Origin: Paraburkholderia piptadeniae
GTDB taxonomy: Bacteria; Pseudomonadota; Gammaproteobacteria; Burkholderiales; Burkholderiaceae
NCBI RefSeq assembly: GCF_900007165.1
Contig: NZ_CYGY02000067.1
Span: forward strand, 65,137 to 129,136
DNA length: 64,000 nt
Direction: 5' to 3'
Below, one piece after another: positions 1 through 8,708 of this stretch. The notes beneath the pieces were generated by a model. It ran no database searches. It worked only from the letters and a program-made list of their open reading frames with translations, and was not told where the DNA came from. The translations under genes were made by a program, and so were the position numbers. The stretch's first letter is position 1, and each line of letters begins with the position of its first letter.

Positions 1-48
1 CGATCGCGCGTTGCCGATCCGTTTTTCGCGGCGACGCCGCTGGGCTGA
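1..48 (+). CDS. possible 3' tail of an upstream gene
   Basis: Frame 1 is open from the window edge and stops at TGA 46-48, giving a tail ending VADPFFAATPLG. It could be the C-terminus of a gene that begins left of the window. It is far too short to name, and chance is a real alternative. An overlapping 85-codon frame here is arginine-rich and looks spurious. Confidence 0.2.
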   Translation, partial: RSRVADPFFAATPLG

Positions 49-397
49 GCGGACGGTCCGCCGGCTAACCGATGCGGCAACGGTTCTGCCGGAAAGTCGT
101 CGTGGGCGCGCTGTTCTTTCTCCATCGGTCCGGTCGGCATCGGTCATCGTACAACATATTTCGCGTACGCGGGCCGCGCATGTCCTTACGCGCAGCCGCC
201 TTGCGGGCTTGTCGCGGATAGCTCGTGGACAAATTCAGGGTTTACCAGCCTTCCTCCAGGTCAACTGACGACTTATCTTGTGTTCAGACGTCCTATGACA
301 TACCATGTTCCCGTGCGGGCTTCGCCAGCCGGGCAACCACCTTGCATGGGCCCGGAGCAAGAGCCAAAGCGCGCACTCTGGCCGACAGGAGAATGAG
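49..397. other. non-coding leader upstream of garL
   Basis: No convincing gene is seen. The stretch must hold the promoter of the glucarate operon. A TCGTACAAC sequence near 146-154 resembles half of the TNGTNNNACNA-type operators used by FadR-like GntR regulators, but no full palindrome is present, so this is only a hint. The garL ribosome-binding site AGGAGA lies at 388-393. Confidence 0.35.
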
Positions 398-1183
398 ATG
401 ACCCAGCCGTCCCCATATCAACCGCTGCCGAACAGCTTTCGCACCGCCGTCAGAGGCGGCGAGCGGCTCATCGGCTGCTGGGCGTCGTTTGCGAGCCCGA
501 TCACGACCGAACTGCTGGGCACCGTCGGCTTCGACTGGCTCCTGCTCGACGCCGAACACGCGCCCAACGACGAACTCACGTTGATCCCCCAACTGATGGC
601 GTTGAAAGACAGCCGTTCGGCGCCCGTGGTTCGGCCGCCCGCCAACGACAGCGTGATCATCAAGCGCATGCTCGACCTGGGCTTCTTCAATTTCCTGATT
701 CCGTTCGTCGATAGCGCGGACGATGCGCGCCGCGCCGTGGCCGCCACCCGCTATCCGCCGCACGGCATTCGCGGCGTGTCGGTCAGTCAGCGCGGCAACC
801 GCTACGGCACGGTGGCCGACTACCTGCACGTCGCCAATGAGAACATCTGCGTCGTCGTGCAGATCGAGAGCCGCGCGGCCGTCGAGGCGATCGACGAAAT
901 CGCGGCGGTCGAAGGCATCGACGGCGTTTTCATCGGACCGTCGGACCTCGCCGCCGCATACGGCCATCTCGGCAATCCGGCGCACGCCGATGTCCAGCAG
1001 GCCATCGCGCATGTGTTCGAACGGGCGAAAGCGGCGGGCAAGGCCTCGGGCATCCTCGCGCCCGTGCAGCAGGACGCGGAACGCTACCTGGCCATGGGCA
1101 GCACGCTGGTTTCCGTGTGCGCCGACATGGGGCTTCTGCGCAATGCCGCGCTAAACGTCCGAAAGCATTTCATGCCGGACTGA
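398..1183 (+). CDS. garL: 2-dehydro-3-deoxyglucarate aldolase (HpcH/HpaI family)
   Basis: Class II aldolase of about 261 residues, the usual GarL/HpaI length. It would split 5-keto-4-deoxy-D-glucarate into pyruvate and tartronate semialdehyde in the cytoplasm. Family marks include LLLDAEHAPND near residue 50, VVQIESRAAVE in mid-protein (metal-binding Glu) and GVFIGPSDLAAAYG (metal-binding Asp). The ATG at 398 is chosen because AGGAGA lies 5 bases before it; the longer upstream frame has no such site. It is first in a co-directional operon with garR 40 bases downstream, which would consume its tartronate semialdehyde. Related aldolases act on similar keto acids, so the exact substrate is inferred from the neighbours. 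Confidence 0.85.
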   Translation: MTQPSPYQPLPNSFRTAVRGGERLIGCWASFASPITTELLGTVGFDWLLLDAEHAPNDELTLIPQLMALKDSRSAPVVRPPANDSVIIKRMLDLGFFNFLIPFVDSADDARRAVAATRYPPHGIRGVSVSQRGNRYGTVADYLHVANENICVVVQIESRAAVEAIDEIAAVEGIDGVFIGPSDLAAAYGHLGNPAHADVQQAIAHVFERAKAAGKASGILAPVQQDAERYLAMGSTLVSVCADMGLLRNAALNVRKHFMPD

Positions 1184-1222
1184 GCGGGACGCCCCCTCAC
1201 CTCACACTATCTGGAGTAGCGA

Positions 1223-2116
1223 ATGAAAAAAGCAGGCTTCATCGGACTCGGCATCATGGGCAAGCCCATGGCGGCCAATCTTCGCAAGAACGGTGTCGAG
1301 CTTGCCGCCTTCACGCGCAGCGGCGTGCCGGACGAGCTGACGCAATCGGGTGTGCTCGCCTGCAGCAGCCCCGCCGACCTCGCGCAAAAAGCCGATGTGA
1401 TCTTCATCATGGTGCCCGACACGCCCGACGTCGAACGCGTGCTGTTCGGCGAGAACGGCGTGGCAAGCAAGCTGCGTCAAGGCCAGATCGTCGTCGACAT
1501 GAGCTCGATCTCGCCGATCGCGACGCGCGACTTCGCGGCGCGCGTGCGCGAGAAAGGCGCCGAGTATCTCGACGCGCCCGTGTCCGGCGGCGAAGTCGGC
1601 GCGAAGGCTGCGTCGCTGACGATCATGGTGGGCGGCTCGCAAGTCGCGTTCGACGCCGTCAAGCCGTTCTTCGACATGATGGGCAAGAACGTCTCGCTGA
1701 TCGGCGAAGTGGGCGCGGGCCAGATCTGCAAGGTGGCCAATCAGGTCATCGTCGCGGCGACGATCGAAGCCGTCGGCGAGGCGCTGCTGCTCGCGTCGAA
1801 AGCGGGAGTCGATGCGGAGAAGGTGCGCAAGGCGCTGATGGGCGGCTTCGCTTCGTCGCGCATTCTCGAAGTGCACGGCGAACGCATGACGAAGCGCACG
1901 TTCGATCCGGGCTTTCGTATCGAGCTGCATCAAAAGGATCTGAACCTTGCGCTTTCGACAGCGCAAGCGCTCGGTGTTTCGCTGCCGAATACGGCCACCT
2001 GTCAGGCGCTTTTCAACGCGTGCGCGGCGCACGGCGGCAACGCATGGGATCACTCGGGCATGGTCCGCGCGCTGGAGTATCTCGCCGATCACGAAATCGG
2101 ACAGCAGCGGAAATGA
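1223..2116 (+). CDS. garR: 2-hydroxy-3-oxopropionate (tartronate semialdehyde) reductase
   Basis: A 297-residue member of the beta-hydroxyacid dehydrogenase family. The N-terminus carries the NAD(P)-binding motif GFIGLGIMGKPMA, followed by the substrate-binding DAPVSGGEVGA near residue 118 and the catalytic-lysine region GQICKVANQ near 170. It would reduce tartronate semialdehyde to D-glycerate with NAD(P)H. The start follows GGAG by a normal spacing. It lies directly after garL, whose product it would use. Its glycerate is also an intermediate of the serine cycle encoded at 41-51 kb, a possible metabolic link, although no glycerate kinase is present in this window. Confidence 0.88.
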   Translation: MKKAGFIGLGIMGKPMAANLRKNGVELAAFTRSGVPDELTQSGVLACSSPADLAQKADVIFIMVPDTPDVERVLFGENGVASKLRQGQIVVDMSSISPIATRDFAARVREKGAEYLDAPVSGGEVGAKAASLTIMVGGSQVAFDAVKPFFDMMGKNVSLIGEVGAGQICKVANQVIVAATIEAVGEALLLASKAGVDAEKVRKALMGGFASSRILEVHGERMTKRTFDPGFRIELHQKDLNLALSTAQALGVSLPNTATCQALFNACAAHGGNAWDHSGMVRALEYLADHEIGQQRK

Positions 2117-2174
2117 CGATGACGCTGACACGTTCATCGCGGATGCCTGATTGTCGAACGGACGCACGCACATC

Positions 2175-3281
2175 ATGAGCGCCCCGACTCACGCATCGTT
2201 CTTCGCGATCGTCTCGAATGCGGCGGACGGCGATCTTGCCGTGTTTCGCGTCGACGCTTCGACGGGCCGCATCGAGCGCCTCGCGCGTCATCCCGCTGGC
2301 GAGGCCGTCATGCCGATGGCGCTGTCCGCCGACGGCAGCCTGCTCCACGCCGCAACGCGCGCAGCGAAGCGAACCATCGTCACGTATTCCGTCGATTCGG
2401 GCACGGGCAGCCTCGCGCGACTGCGAACAGCGTCCATTGCATCCAGCCTCGCCTATCTGTCGCTGGCGCCGTCCGGCGCATGGCTGCTCGGCGCATCGTA
2501 TGGCGAGCATTCGGTGAGCCTGTATCGCGCCGCCGATGTTCATGCGCACGCGCACGTCGAACCGGTCCAGGTGATCGACGGCATCGAGAACGCCCATTCG
2601 ATCGTGGCGTCTTCGGATGGCCGCTTTGCGTACGTCGCGTCGCTCGGCTCCGATACGGTGTCGTGTTACGCGATCGTCGAGCGCGCCGCCGATGCACGGC
2701 TCGAACTCGTGCAGAAGGTGCGCGTCGAGCCGGGCTTCGGTCCGCGTCATCTGCGCTTTTCGCCTGATGGCAAAACGCTCTATGTATCGAGCGAGTTTCG
2801 CGCGACGGTCGCAGTGTTCGCACGCGATGCAGAAACGGGCACGCTCACTGCCCGCTCGATCGCGCCGCGTGCGCCGGCGCTTGCTCATCTGCACGATGGC
2901 CCGCGTCCGCGTGCTTCGGGCACTGCGGGCACTGAAGTCGATCCATCGACACGCATCTGGGCCGCCGACATTCAGCTCACACCCGACGGACGTTTCGTTT
3001 TCGTCGCCGATCGCACGACGAGCCGGCTGATCAGCTATCGCGTGACGGACGACGGATCGCTCGAATACGCGGGCTACACCGACACCGAAACGCAGCCGCG
3101 CGGCTTCAGGATCGATCCGAGCGGACGCTTCCTCGTCGCATGCGGCGAGCAGTCGACGCACGTCGCCGTCTTTGCGATCGACGCCGGCTCAGGCGCGCTT
3201 GCCCTGCTGTCGCGCTGTGAAGGCGGACGCGGCGCGAACTGGGTCGAAATCATTCGACAGATGCCGCACGACGTCTGCTGA
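2175..3281 (+). CDS. lactonase family protein (seven-bladed propeller, YbhE/Pgl type)
   Basis: About 368 residues with repeated propeller strands such as DASTGRIERLARHPAG, LRFSPDGKTLYVSSE and LTPDGRFVFVADR, typical of the 6-phosphogluconolactonase-like YbhE family. Inside the glucarate operon the likely task is opening an aldarolactone (glucaro- or galactarolactone); that is inference from position. The ATG at 2175 (MSAPTHAS) is preferred over an upstream TTG at 2151, though neither has a strong ribosome-binding site. No signal peptide is seen, so it should be cytoplasmic. Confidence 0.7.
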   Translation: MSAPTHASFFAIVSNAADGDLAVFRVDASTGRIERLARHPAGEAVMPMALSADGSLLHAATRAAKRTIVTYSVDSGTGSLARLRTASIASSLAYLSLAPSGAWLLGASYGEHSVSLYRAADVHAHAHVEPVQVIDGIENAHSIVASSDGRFAYVASLGSDTVSCYAIVERAADARLELVQKVRVEPGFGPRHLRFSPDGKTLYVSSEFRATVAVFARDAETGTLTARSIAPRAPALAHLHDGPRPRASGTAGTEVDPSTRIWAADIQLTPDGRFVFVADRTTSRLISYRVTDDGSLEYAGYTDTETQPRGFRIDPSGRFLVACGEQSTHVAVFAIDAGSGALALLSRCEGGRGANWVEIIRQMPHDVC

Positions 3282-3326
3282 GCCCACTCCTTGATCTCCC
3301 AGCATCGAACTTCAGGACCGACTTTC

Positions 3327-4676
3327 ATGTCTACGATCGCATCCCAAACCCAGCGCGCGCCGACCGTCACCGAATTGCGCGTTGTGCCCGTCGCCGGCCG
3401 CGACAGCATGCTGATGAACCTGAGCGGCGCGCATGGACCGTTCTTCACGCGCAACGTCGTCATTCTGCGCGATAGCGCGGGCAACACAGGCGTCGGCGAA
3501 GTGCCGGGCGGCGAGAATATCCGCAAGACCATCGACGATGCGCGCCCGTTCGTAGTCGGCCAGTCCATCGGCAATCTGCACGCGGCGCTGAACAAGGTAC
3601 GCAAGCAATTCGCGGATCGCGACGCGGGCGGCCGCGGCCTGCAGACCTTCGACCTGCGCACGACCATCCACGCGGTAACGGCGCTCGAAGCCGCGTTGCT
3701 CGATCTGCTCGGCCAGCATCTCGGCGTGCCCGTCGCGGCGCTGCTCGGCGAAGGCCAGCAACGCGACGAAGTCGAAATGCTCGGCTATCTGTTCTATATC
3801 GGCGACCGCAACAAAACGGACCTGCCGTATGCGAGCGGCGCCGAAGGCCGCGACAACTGGGAACGCCTGCGCACCGAAGAAGCAATGACGCCCGAGGCCG
3901 TCGTCCGCCTCGCGGAAGCGGCGCAAGCGCGCTATGGCTTCAACGACTTCAAGCTGAAGGGCGGTGTGCTTTCCGGCGACGCCGAAATCGAAGCGGTCAC
4001 GGCGCTCGCCGAACGCTTCCCCGATGCACGCGTGACGCTCGATCCGAACGGCGCGTGGTCGCTCGCGGAAGCGATCCGCCTGTGCCGCGACAAGCACGAT
4101 GTGCTCGCCTACGCCGAAGACCCGTGCGGCGCGGAGAACGGCTATTCGGGCCGCGAAGTGATGGCCGAATTCCGCCGCGCGACGGGCCTGCCGACGGCCA
4201 CCAACATGATCGCGACCGACTGGCGCCAGATGGGCCATGCAATCCAGTTGCAATCGGTCGACATTCCGCTCGCCGACCCGCACTTCTGGACGATGCAAGG
4301 ATCGGTGCGCGTCGCGCAGATGTGCAACGACTGGGGCCTCACATGGGGCTCGCACTCGAACAATCACTTCGACATCTCGCTCGCGATGTTCACGCACGTC
4401 GCGGCCGCCGCGCCCGGCAAGATCACCGCGATCGACACGCACTGGATCTGGCAGGACGGCCAGTATCTGACGCGCGATCCGTTGCGGATCGTCGGCGGCA
4501 AGGTGAAGGTGCCGGCGAGGCCTGGCCTCGGCATCGAGCTCGACATGGATGCGCTCGAAAAAGCGCATGCGCTGTATCAGCAGCATGGACTGGGCGCGCG
4601 CGACGATGGCGTCGCGATGCAGTACCTGATTCCGAACTGGAAGTTCGACAACAAGCGTCCCTGCCTCGTGCGCTGA
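3327..4676 (+). CDS. gudD: glucarate dehydratase
   Basis: Enolase-superfamily enzyme of 449 residues, the normal GudD length, converting D-glucarate to 5-keto-4-deoxyglucarate. The catalytic signatures are visible: FNDFKLKGG near residue 205 (base lysine), VTLDPNGAW near 232 (metal-binding Asp), AEDPCGAENG, and GSHSNNHFDISL near 340 (catalytic His). The start ATG at 3327 gives MSTIASQTQ. It sits between the lactonase and kdgD on the same strand. Its product feeds both branches present here: KdgD to 2,5-dioxovalerate, and GarL plus GarR to pyruvate and glycerate. Confidence 0.92.
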   Translation: MSTIASQTQRAPTVTELRVVPVAGRDSMLMNLSGAHGPFFTRNVVILRDSAGNTGVGEVPGGENIRKTIDDARPFVVGQSIGNLHAALNKVRKQFADRDAGGRGLQTFDLRTTIHAVTALEAALLDLLGQHLGVPVAALLGEGQQRDEVEMLGYLFYIGDRNKTDLPYASGAEGRDNWERLRTEEAMTPEAVVRLAEAAQARYGFNDFKLKGGVLSGDAEIEAVTALAERFPDARVTLDPNGAWSLAEAIRLCRDKHDVLAYAEDPCGAENGYSGREVMAEFRRATGLPTATNMIATDWRQMGHAIQLQSVDIPLADPHFWTMQGSVRVAQMCNDWGLTWGSHSNNHFDISLAMFTHVAAAAPGKITAIDTHWIWQDGQYLTRDPLRIVGGKVKVPARPGLGIELDMDALEKAHALYQQHGLGARDDGVAMQYLIPNWKFDNKRPCLVR

Positions 4677-4816
4677 TGTCGGGCTAACCGCGCGCTGTTC
4701 GCACGCCGATCGTGCTCCGATCACTCCGATCGTGCGCTGATAGCGAACCAAGGCGGAACGCCGAAGCAACGCGGCCAGCATGGCCGCGTCACATTGACCG
4801 ACATTCAAAGCGAACC

Positions 4817-5734
4817 ATGACCACGCCTCAAGAACTCAAAGCGATCGTTTCCGAAGGTCTTCTGTCGTTCCCCGTCACCGACTTCGACAGCAACGGCAAC
4901 TTCCGCGCCGACACCTATGCGGCGCGTCTCGAATGGCTCGCGCCGTATGGCGCGACGGCCCTCTTCGCGGCGGGCGGCACAGGCGAATTCTTCTCGCTGA
5001 CGAAGTCCGACTATACGAACATCATCCGCACGGCGACGGAGACCTGCAAAGGCAAGGTGCCCATTCTCGCAGGCGCGGGCGGACCGACGCGCGTCGCAAT
5101 CGAATACGCGCAGGAAGCCGGGCGCCTCGGCGCGAGCGGCGTGCTGCTGATGCCGCACTATCTGACGGAAGCGCCTCAGGAAGGCATCGCCGCGCATGTC
5201 GAGCAGGTGTGCAACGCGGTAAAGAACATCGGCGTGATCGTCTACAACCGCGCCAACTCGAAGCTCAACGCGGACACGCTCGAACGTCTCGCGGACAAGT
5301 GCCCGAATCTGATCGGCTTCAAGGACGGCGTGGGCGACATCGAAAGCATGGTGACGATCCGCCGGCGCATGGGCGACCGCTTCTCGTACCTCGGCGGCCT
5401 GCCGACGGCGGAAGTCTACGCAGCCGCATACAAGGCGCTGGGCGTCCCCGTCTATTCGTCGGCCGTGTTCAACTTCATTCCGAAGACGGCGATGGCGTTC
5501 TACCGCGCGATCGCCGCCGACGATCACGCTACGACGGGCAAGCTGCTCGACGAGTTCTTCCTGCCGTATCTGGCGATCCGCAATCGTCGCCAGGGTTACG
5601 CGGTGAGCATCGTGAAGGCGGGCGCAAAGCTGGTCGGCCGTGACGCGGGCCCGGTGCGCGCGCCGCTGACCGATCTGACCGAAGACGAAATGGCGCAACT
5701 CGATGCGCTGATCAAGAAGCTCGGCGCTCAGTGA
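4817..5734 (+). CDS. kdgD: 5-dehydro-4-deoxyglucarate dehydratase
   Basis: DapA-superfamily (beta/alpha)8 enzyme of 305 residues that dehydrates and decarboxylates 5-keto-4-deoxyglucarate to 2,5-dioxovalerate. FAAGGTGEFFSLT near residue 52 is the substrate-carboxylate loop, IVYNRANSK carries the catalytic Tyr, and LIGFKDGVGDIE carries the Schiff-base lysine. The ATG at 4817 follows a weak AAGCGAACC leader. The 140 bases before it separate it slightly from gudD, but it is probably in the same operon. A dioxovalerate dehydrogenase would be needed next and is not in the window. Confidence 0.9.
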   Translation: MTTPQELKAIVSEGLLSFPVTDFDSNGNFRADTYAARLEWLAPYGATALFAAGGTGEFFSLTKSDYTNIIRTATETCKGKVPILAGAGGPTRVAIEYAQEAGRLGASGVLLMPHYLTEAPQEGIAAHVEQVCNAVKNIGVIVYNRANSKLNADTLERLADKCPNLIGFKDGVGDIESMVTIRRRMGDRFSYLGGLPTAEVYAAAYKALGVPVYSSAVFNFIPKTAMAFYRAIAADDHATTGKLLDEFFLPYLAIRNRRQGYAVSIVKAGAKLVGRDAGPVRAPLTDLTEDEMAQLDALIKKLGAQ

Positions 5735-5810
5735 CATCCATCTGATGCGGATGCGTTTCGCGCCGTCGCGAGGGCTGACGCGCAACGCAACGGCTGTCGC
5801 GCGTCGCGTG

Positions 5811-5882
5811 GTTAGCGGGTTAGCGGGTTAGCGGGTTAGCGGGTTAGCGGGTTAGCGGATTAGCGGATTAGCGGATTAGCGG
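5811..5882. repeat. nine-unit octamer tandem repeat
   Basis: Six perfect copies of GTTAGCGG are followed directly by three of ATTAGCGG, 72 bases with no interruption. The array fills most of the gap between the convergent kdgD and dhaKL genes. The last unit contains the dhaKL stop codon (TTA on this strand, TAA in the gene). Read on the minus strand the unit is CCGCTAAC or CCGCTAAT. Such short perfect arrays change length by slipped-strand mispairing. Confidence 0.95.
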
Positions 5883-7582
5883 ACGAACGGCGTCAGCGCG
5901 CGCAGCCAGCATGCGGCCGCCACCGCGCCGCCATCCGGCTCGCCGACGGCACGCTCGCCCAGATAGCTCGCGCGTCCGACGCGCGGCATCATCGACGCGG
6001 TCGCGTCCGCGCCTTTCTTCGCGGCCTCGACGGTGACGGCCCATGCATCGGCGAGCGGCCAGCCGGCGCGAACGGCGGCGGAGAACGCGTCCGCTGCGGG
6101 CCGCAGCGCATCGAGCATCGTGCGCTCGCCGGGCTGCGCGCCACCCAGTTCCGCGATCGCGCTGACGGCAAGATCGAACGCGTCGGCCCAATCCGATGCC
6201 GAAGGCGCGCGGCTTTCCGCGAGACGGCGCGACGCGCGCAGCAAGGCCGTCGCATAGAACGGCCCCGAGCTGCCCGCAATCGCACGGCGCAACGTCACGG
6301 CGAGTTCCGCGAGCGCGTCGGCTTCCGAAGGCCACGCCGTATCCGGCATCGCGAGCACCGCTTCGCCCGCGCGCTTCATGCTCGAACCCAGATCGCCATC
6401 GCCTGCTTTCGAATCGAGATCGGTGAGGCGCGCTTCGGCGTCGATCAACGCACGCGCGGCCGCGTCGAATGAATGCTGCAACGTCGAGCGCTGCTCGGCA
6501 CGCATCGCCGTGACTACGCCCGCCACGGCGCCGCCGTCCGCATGCGACGCGACACCCACCGCGCCATCGACGTTCACGCGCCCCGTGTCCCTCCACGCGG
6601 CGACGCGGGTCGGCGCATCGAGCAGCGCGAGGCGCGCGTCGTCGACACGCATCACCGAGATCGAGCAGCCCGGCATGTTCAGCGCCGACAGCAGCGTGCC
6701 GCACCACGCACGCTCGATGACGAGCCCGCGTCGCCGAAGACCGTTGATCGCCGCGCGCGCGACGACGGCCAGTTCCATCGGCGGCGTCGCGCCGAGACCG
6801 TTGACGAGCAGCACGACGCGCTCGCCGTTCACCAGTTGCAGATCGTCGGCGATCACCGTGAGCAGCGTCTCCGTCAGTTCGTCGGCGGGCATCGGCTGCG
6901 TGCGCTGCACGCCCTTCTCGCCGTGAATGCCGAGGCCGAGCTCGATCTCGTCGTCCGCCAGGGAGAAGCTCGCCTGTCGCGTGGCGGGCAGCGTGCAGCC
7001 GTCGAGCGCTACGCCCATCGTGCCGATCGCGTCCGCCGCTTCGCGCGCGAGCGCCGCGACTTCGTCGAGTGTCCTGTTCGCCGCGGCCGCCGCGCCCGCG
7101 ACCTTGTGCACGAACACGGTTCCCGCGATGCCGCGCCGCCGCCCGCGCTCGACGGTGTTGCGCAACGACACGTCGTCCGCGACCACGACGACTTCGACGG
7201 GAATCCCTTCGGCGCGCGCCAGTTCCGCTGCCAGGCCGAAGTTGAGACGGTCGCCCGTGTAGTTCTTGACGACCAGCAGCGCGCCGTTCGGTCCCGCCGA
7301 CGCGCGGATCGCAGCGAGCACGGCATCCGTCGACGGCGACGTGAACACTTCGCCGCACACGGCCGCAGCGAGCATGCCTTCGCCGACGTAGCCCGCGTGG
7401 GCCGGCTCGTGTCCGCTGCCGCCGCCCGAGATGACCGCGACGCGCCGCGCGTGCGGCGCGGGGAGACCGCGCTGCACGACGACATTCGCGTCATGCAGCA
7501 GCGCGGTATCGGGCGCCAGCATCGCAAGGCCTTCGAGCATTTCGCGCACGACGCGCGACGGATCGTTCAACAGCTTCTTCAT
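5876..7582 (-). CDS. dhaKL: dihydroxyacetone kinase, fused DhaK-DhaL
   Basis: A 568-residue ATP-dependent dihydroxyacetone-type kinase. The N-terminal DhaK domain has GGGSGHEPAHAGYVG near residue 50, where the His forms the hemiaminal with the keto sugar. The C-terminal DhaL domain has DSKAGDGDLGSSMKRAG near 385, the Mg-ATP Asp motif. The single-chain layout matches the ATP-using kinases rather than the PTS-dependent split form. The start at 7582 (MKKLLNDPSR) follows GAGG; the frame extends far upstream as a false extension. The substrate could be dihydroxyacetone, erythrulose or glyceraldehyde. Its neighbour upstream is a LysR gene on the same strand. Confidence 0.88.
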   Translation of the reverse strand: MKKLLNDPSRVVREMLEGLAMLAPDTALLHDANVVVQRGLPAPHARRVAVISGGGSGHEPAHAGYVGEGMLAAAVCGEVFTSPSTDAVLAAIRASAGPNGALLVVKNYTGDRLNFGLAAELARAEGIPVEVVVVADDVSLRNTVERGRRRGIAGTVFVHKVAGAAAAANRTLDEVAALAREAADAIGTMGVALDGCTLPATRQASFSLADDEIELGLGIHGEKGVQRTQPMPADELTETLLTVIADDLQLVNGERVVLLVNGLGATPPMELAVVARAAINGLRRRGLVIERAWCGTLLSALNMPGCSISVMRVDDARLALLDAPTRVAAWRDTGRVNVDGAVGVASHADGGAVAGVVTAMRAEQRSTLQHSFDAAARALIDAEARLTDLDSKAGDGDLGSSMKRAGEAVLAMPDTAWPSEADALAELAVTLRRAIAGSSGPFYATALLRASRRLAESRAPSASDWADAFDLAVSAIAELGGAQPGERTMLDALRPAADAFSAAVRAGWPLADAWAVTVEAAKKGADATASMMPRVGRASYLGERAVGEPDGGAVAAACWLRALTPFVR

Positions 7583-7692
7583 GGCAGTGAACCTCAGCGG
7601 ATCGGGTTGCGGGCGAACGGACGGAACAATCACGCGGCGGCGAAGGCCACGTGCGCGGGCCGGCCCATCCGTCGAAAGAGATAACTCTATCG

Positions 7693-8610
7693 TCAGCGGC
7701 GGGAAGGTGCATCGGGCGCATCCTGCGCCTTCAGGAAATCGACGAACGCGCGCAACGGCGCGGGCAAATGACGGCGGCCCGGATAGTACAGAAACGGCCC
7801 TGAAAACGGCTGCCACCACGGCTCGAGGATCGGCTCCAGCGCGCCGCTGTCGAGATGCGGCCGCAACATGCCCTCGAACAGATGGATGACGCCCACGCCC
7901 GCGACGGCCGCGCTGACGGCCAGATCGATCGCCGCACCCGGCCTGACGACGAGCGGCCCCGACGGATCGAGCCGCACCACTTCGCCGTCGCGCTCGAAGT
8001 CCCATGTCGGCATCGCGCCGCCCGCGAACTGGCCGCGCAAACACGCGTGAGCAAGCAGATCGCGCGGATGCTCCGGCCTGCCGTGCGCGTCGAGATAGCC
8101 GGGCGCCGCGGCCGTCGCGAAACGCTGCACGCGCGGTCCGATCGGAATGGCGATCATGTCCTGCTCGAGACGCTCGTCGTAGCGGATGCCCGCATCGCAG
8201 CCGATCGACAGCACGTCGACGAAACCGTCCTCGACTACCACTTCCACGCGGATGTCGGGATACGCATCGAGGAACGGCGCGATGATGGGCGGCAACACGA
8301 TGCGCGCCACGCTCGACGGCACGTTCAGCTTGAGTGTGCCGCTCGGCTTGTCCCTGAAAATGTTCAGCACATCGAGCGCGGCTTCCATTTCGCTGAAGAG
8401 CGGCGTCAGCTTGTCGATCAGGCGCTGTCCCGCTTCCGTCGGCGCGACGCTGCGCGTGGTCCGGTTCAGCAGCCGCAAGTCGAGCTTCGTTTCGAGCCGC
8501 CGAATGGCGATGCTCAGGCTCGATGCCGAAACGCCGCTGATACGCGCGGCGTCGCGAAAGCCGCCCGCGCGCGCGACCGAGACGAAGGCGGCGAGATCGT
8601 TGAGTTCCAT
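7693..8610 (-). CDS. LysR-family transcriptional regulator
   Basis: A 305-residue regulator with an N-terminal winged helix (FVSVARAGGFRDAARISG, then SSLSIAIRRLETKLDLRLLN) and a periplasmic-binding-type effector domain. It is divergent from the aldo/keto reductase at 8709, with about 98 bases between the two starts, and upstream of dhaKL on the same strand. It most likely controls the reductase, the classical arrangement for LysR proteins. The effector is unknown. Confidence 0.85.
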   Translation of the reverse strand: MELNDLAAFVSVARAGGFRDAARISGVSASSLSIAIRRLETKLDLRLLNRTTRSVAPTEAGQRLIDKLTPLFSEMEAALDVLNIFRDKPSGTLKLNVPSSVARIVLPPIIAPFLDAYPDIRVEVVVEDGFVDVLSIGCDAGIRYDERLEQDMIAIPIGPRVQRFATAAAPGYLDAHGRPEHPRDLLAHACLRGQFAGGAMPTWDFERDGEVVRLDPSGPLVVRPGAAIDLAVSAAVAGVGVIHLFEGMLRPHLDSGALEPILEPWWQPFSGPFLYYPGRRHLPAPLRAFVDFLKAQDAPDAPSRR

Positions 8611-8708
8611 GTCGATTGTTCGAAATTTTCAACAACCCGTACACCTTAGGTCGCTTTATTCAACAGCGCAACCGGATCAAACTGGCGGCGTTCAACAAGG
8701 AGAGCGTC

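Noticed and set aside
11..268. 85-codon open frame at the left edge
   Set aside because: Arg/Ser-rich composition typical of an out-of-frame reading of GC-rich DNA, no ribosome-binding site, and no family resemblance.
5876..8644. A single 922-codon frame covering dhaKL and the LysR gene
   Set aside because: Only the part from 7582 down is DhaKL; the upstream part is an Arg-rich shadow antisense to nothing conserved and overlaps the real LysR frame.
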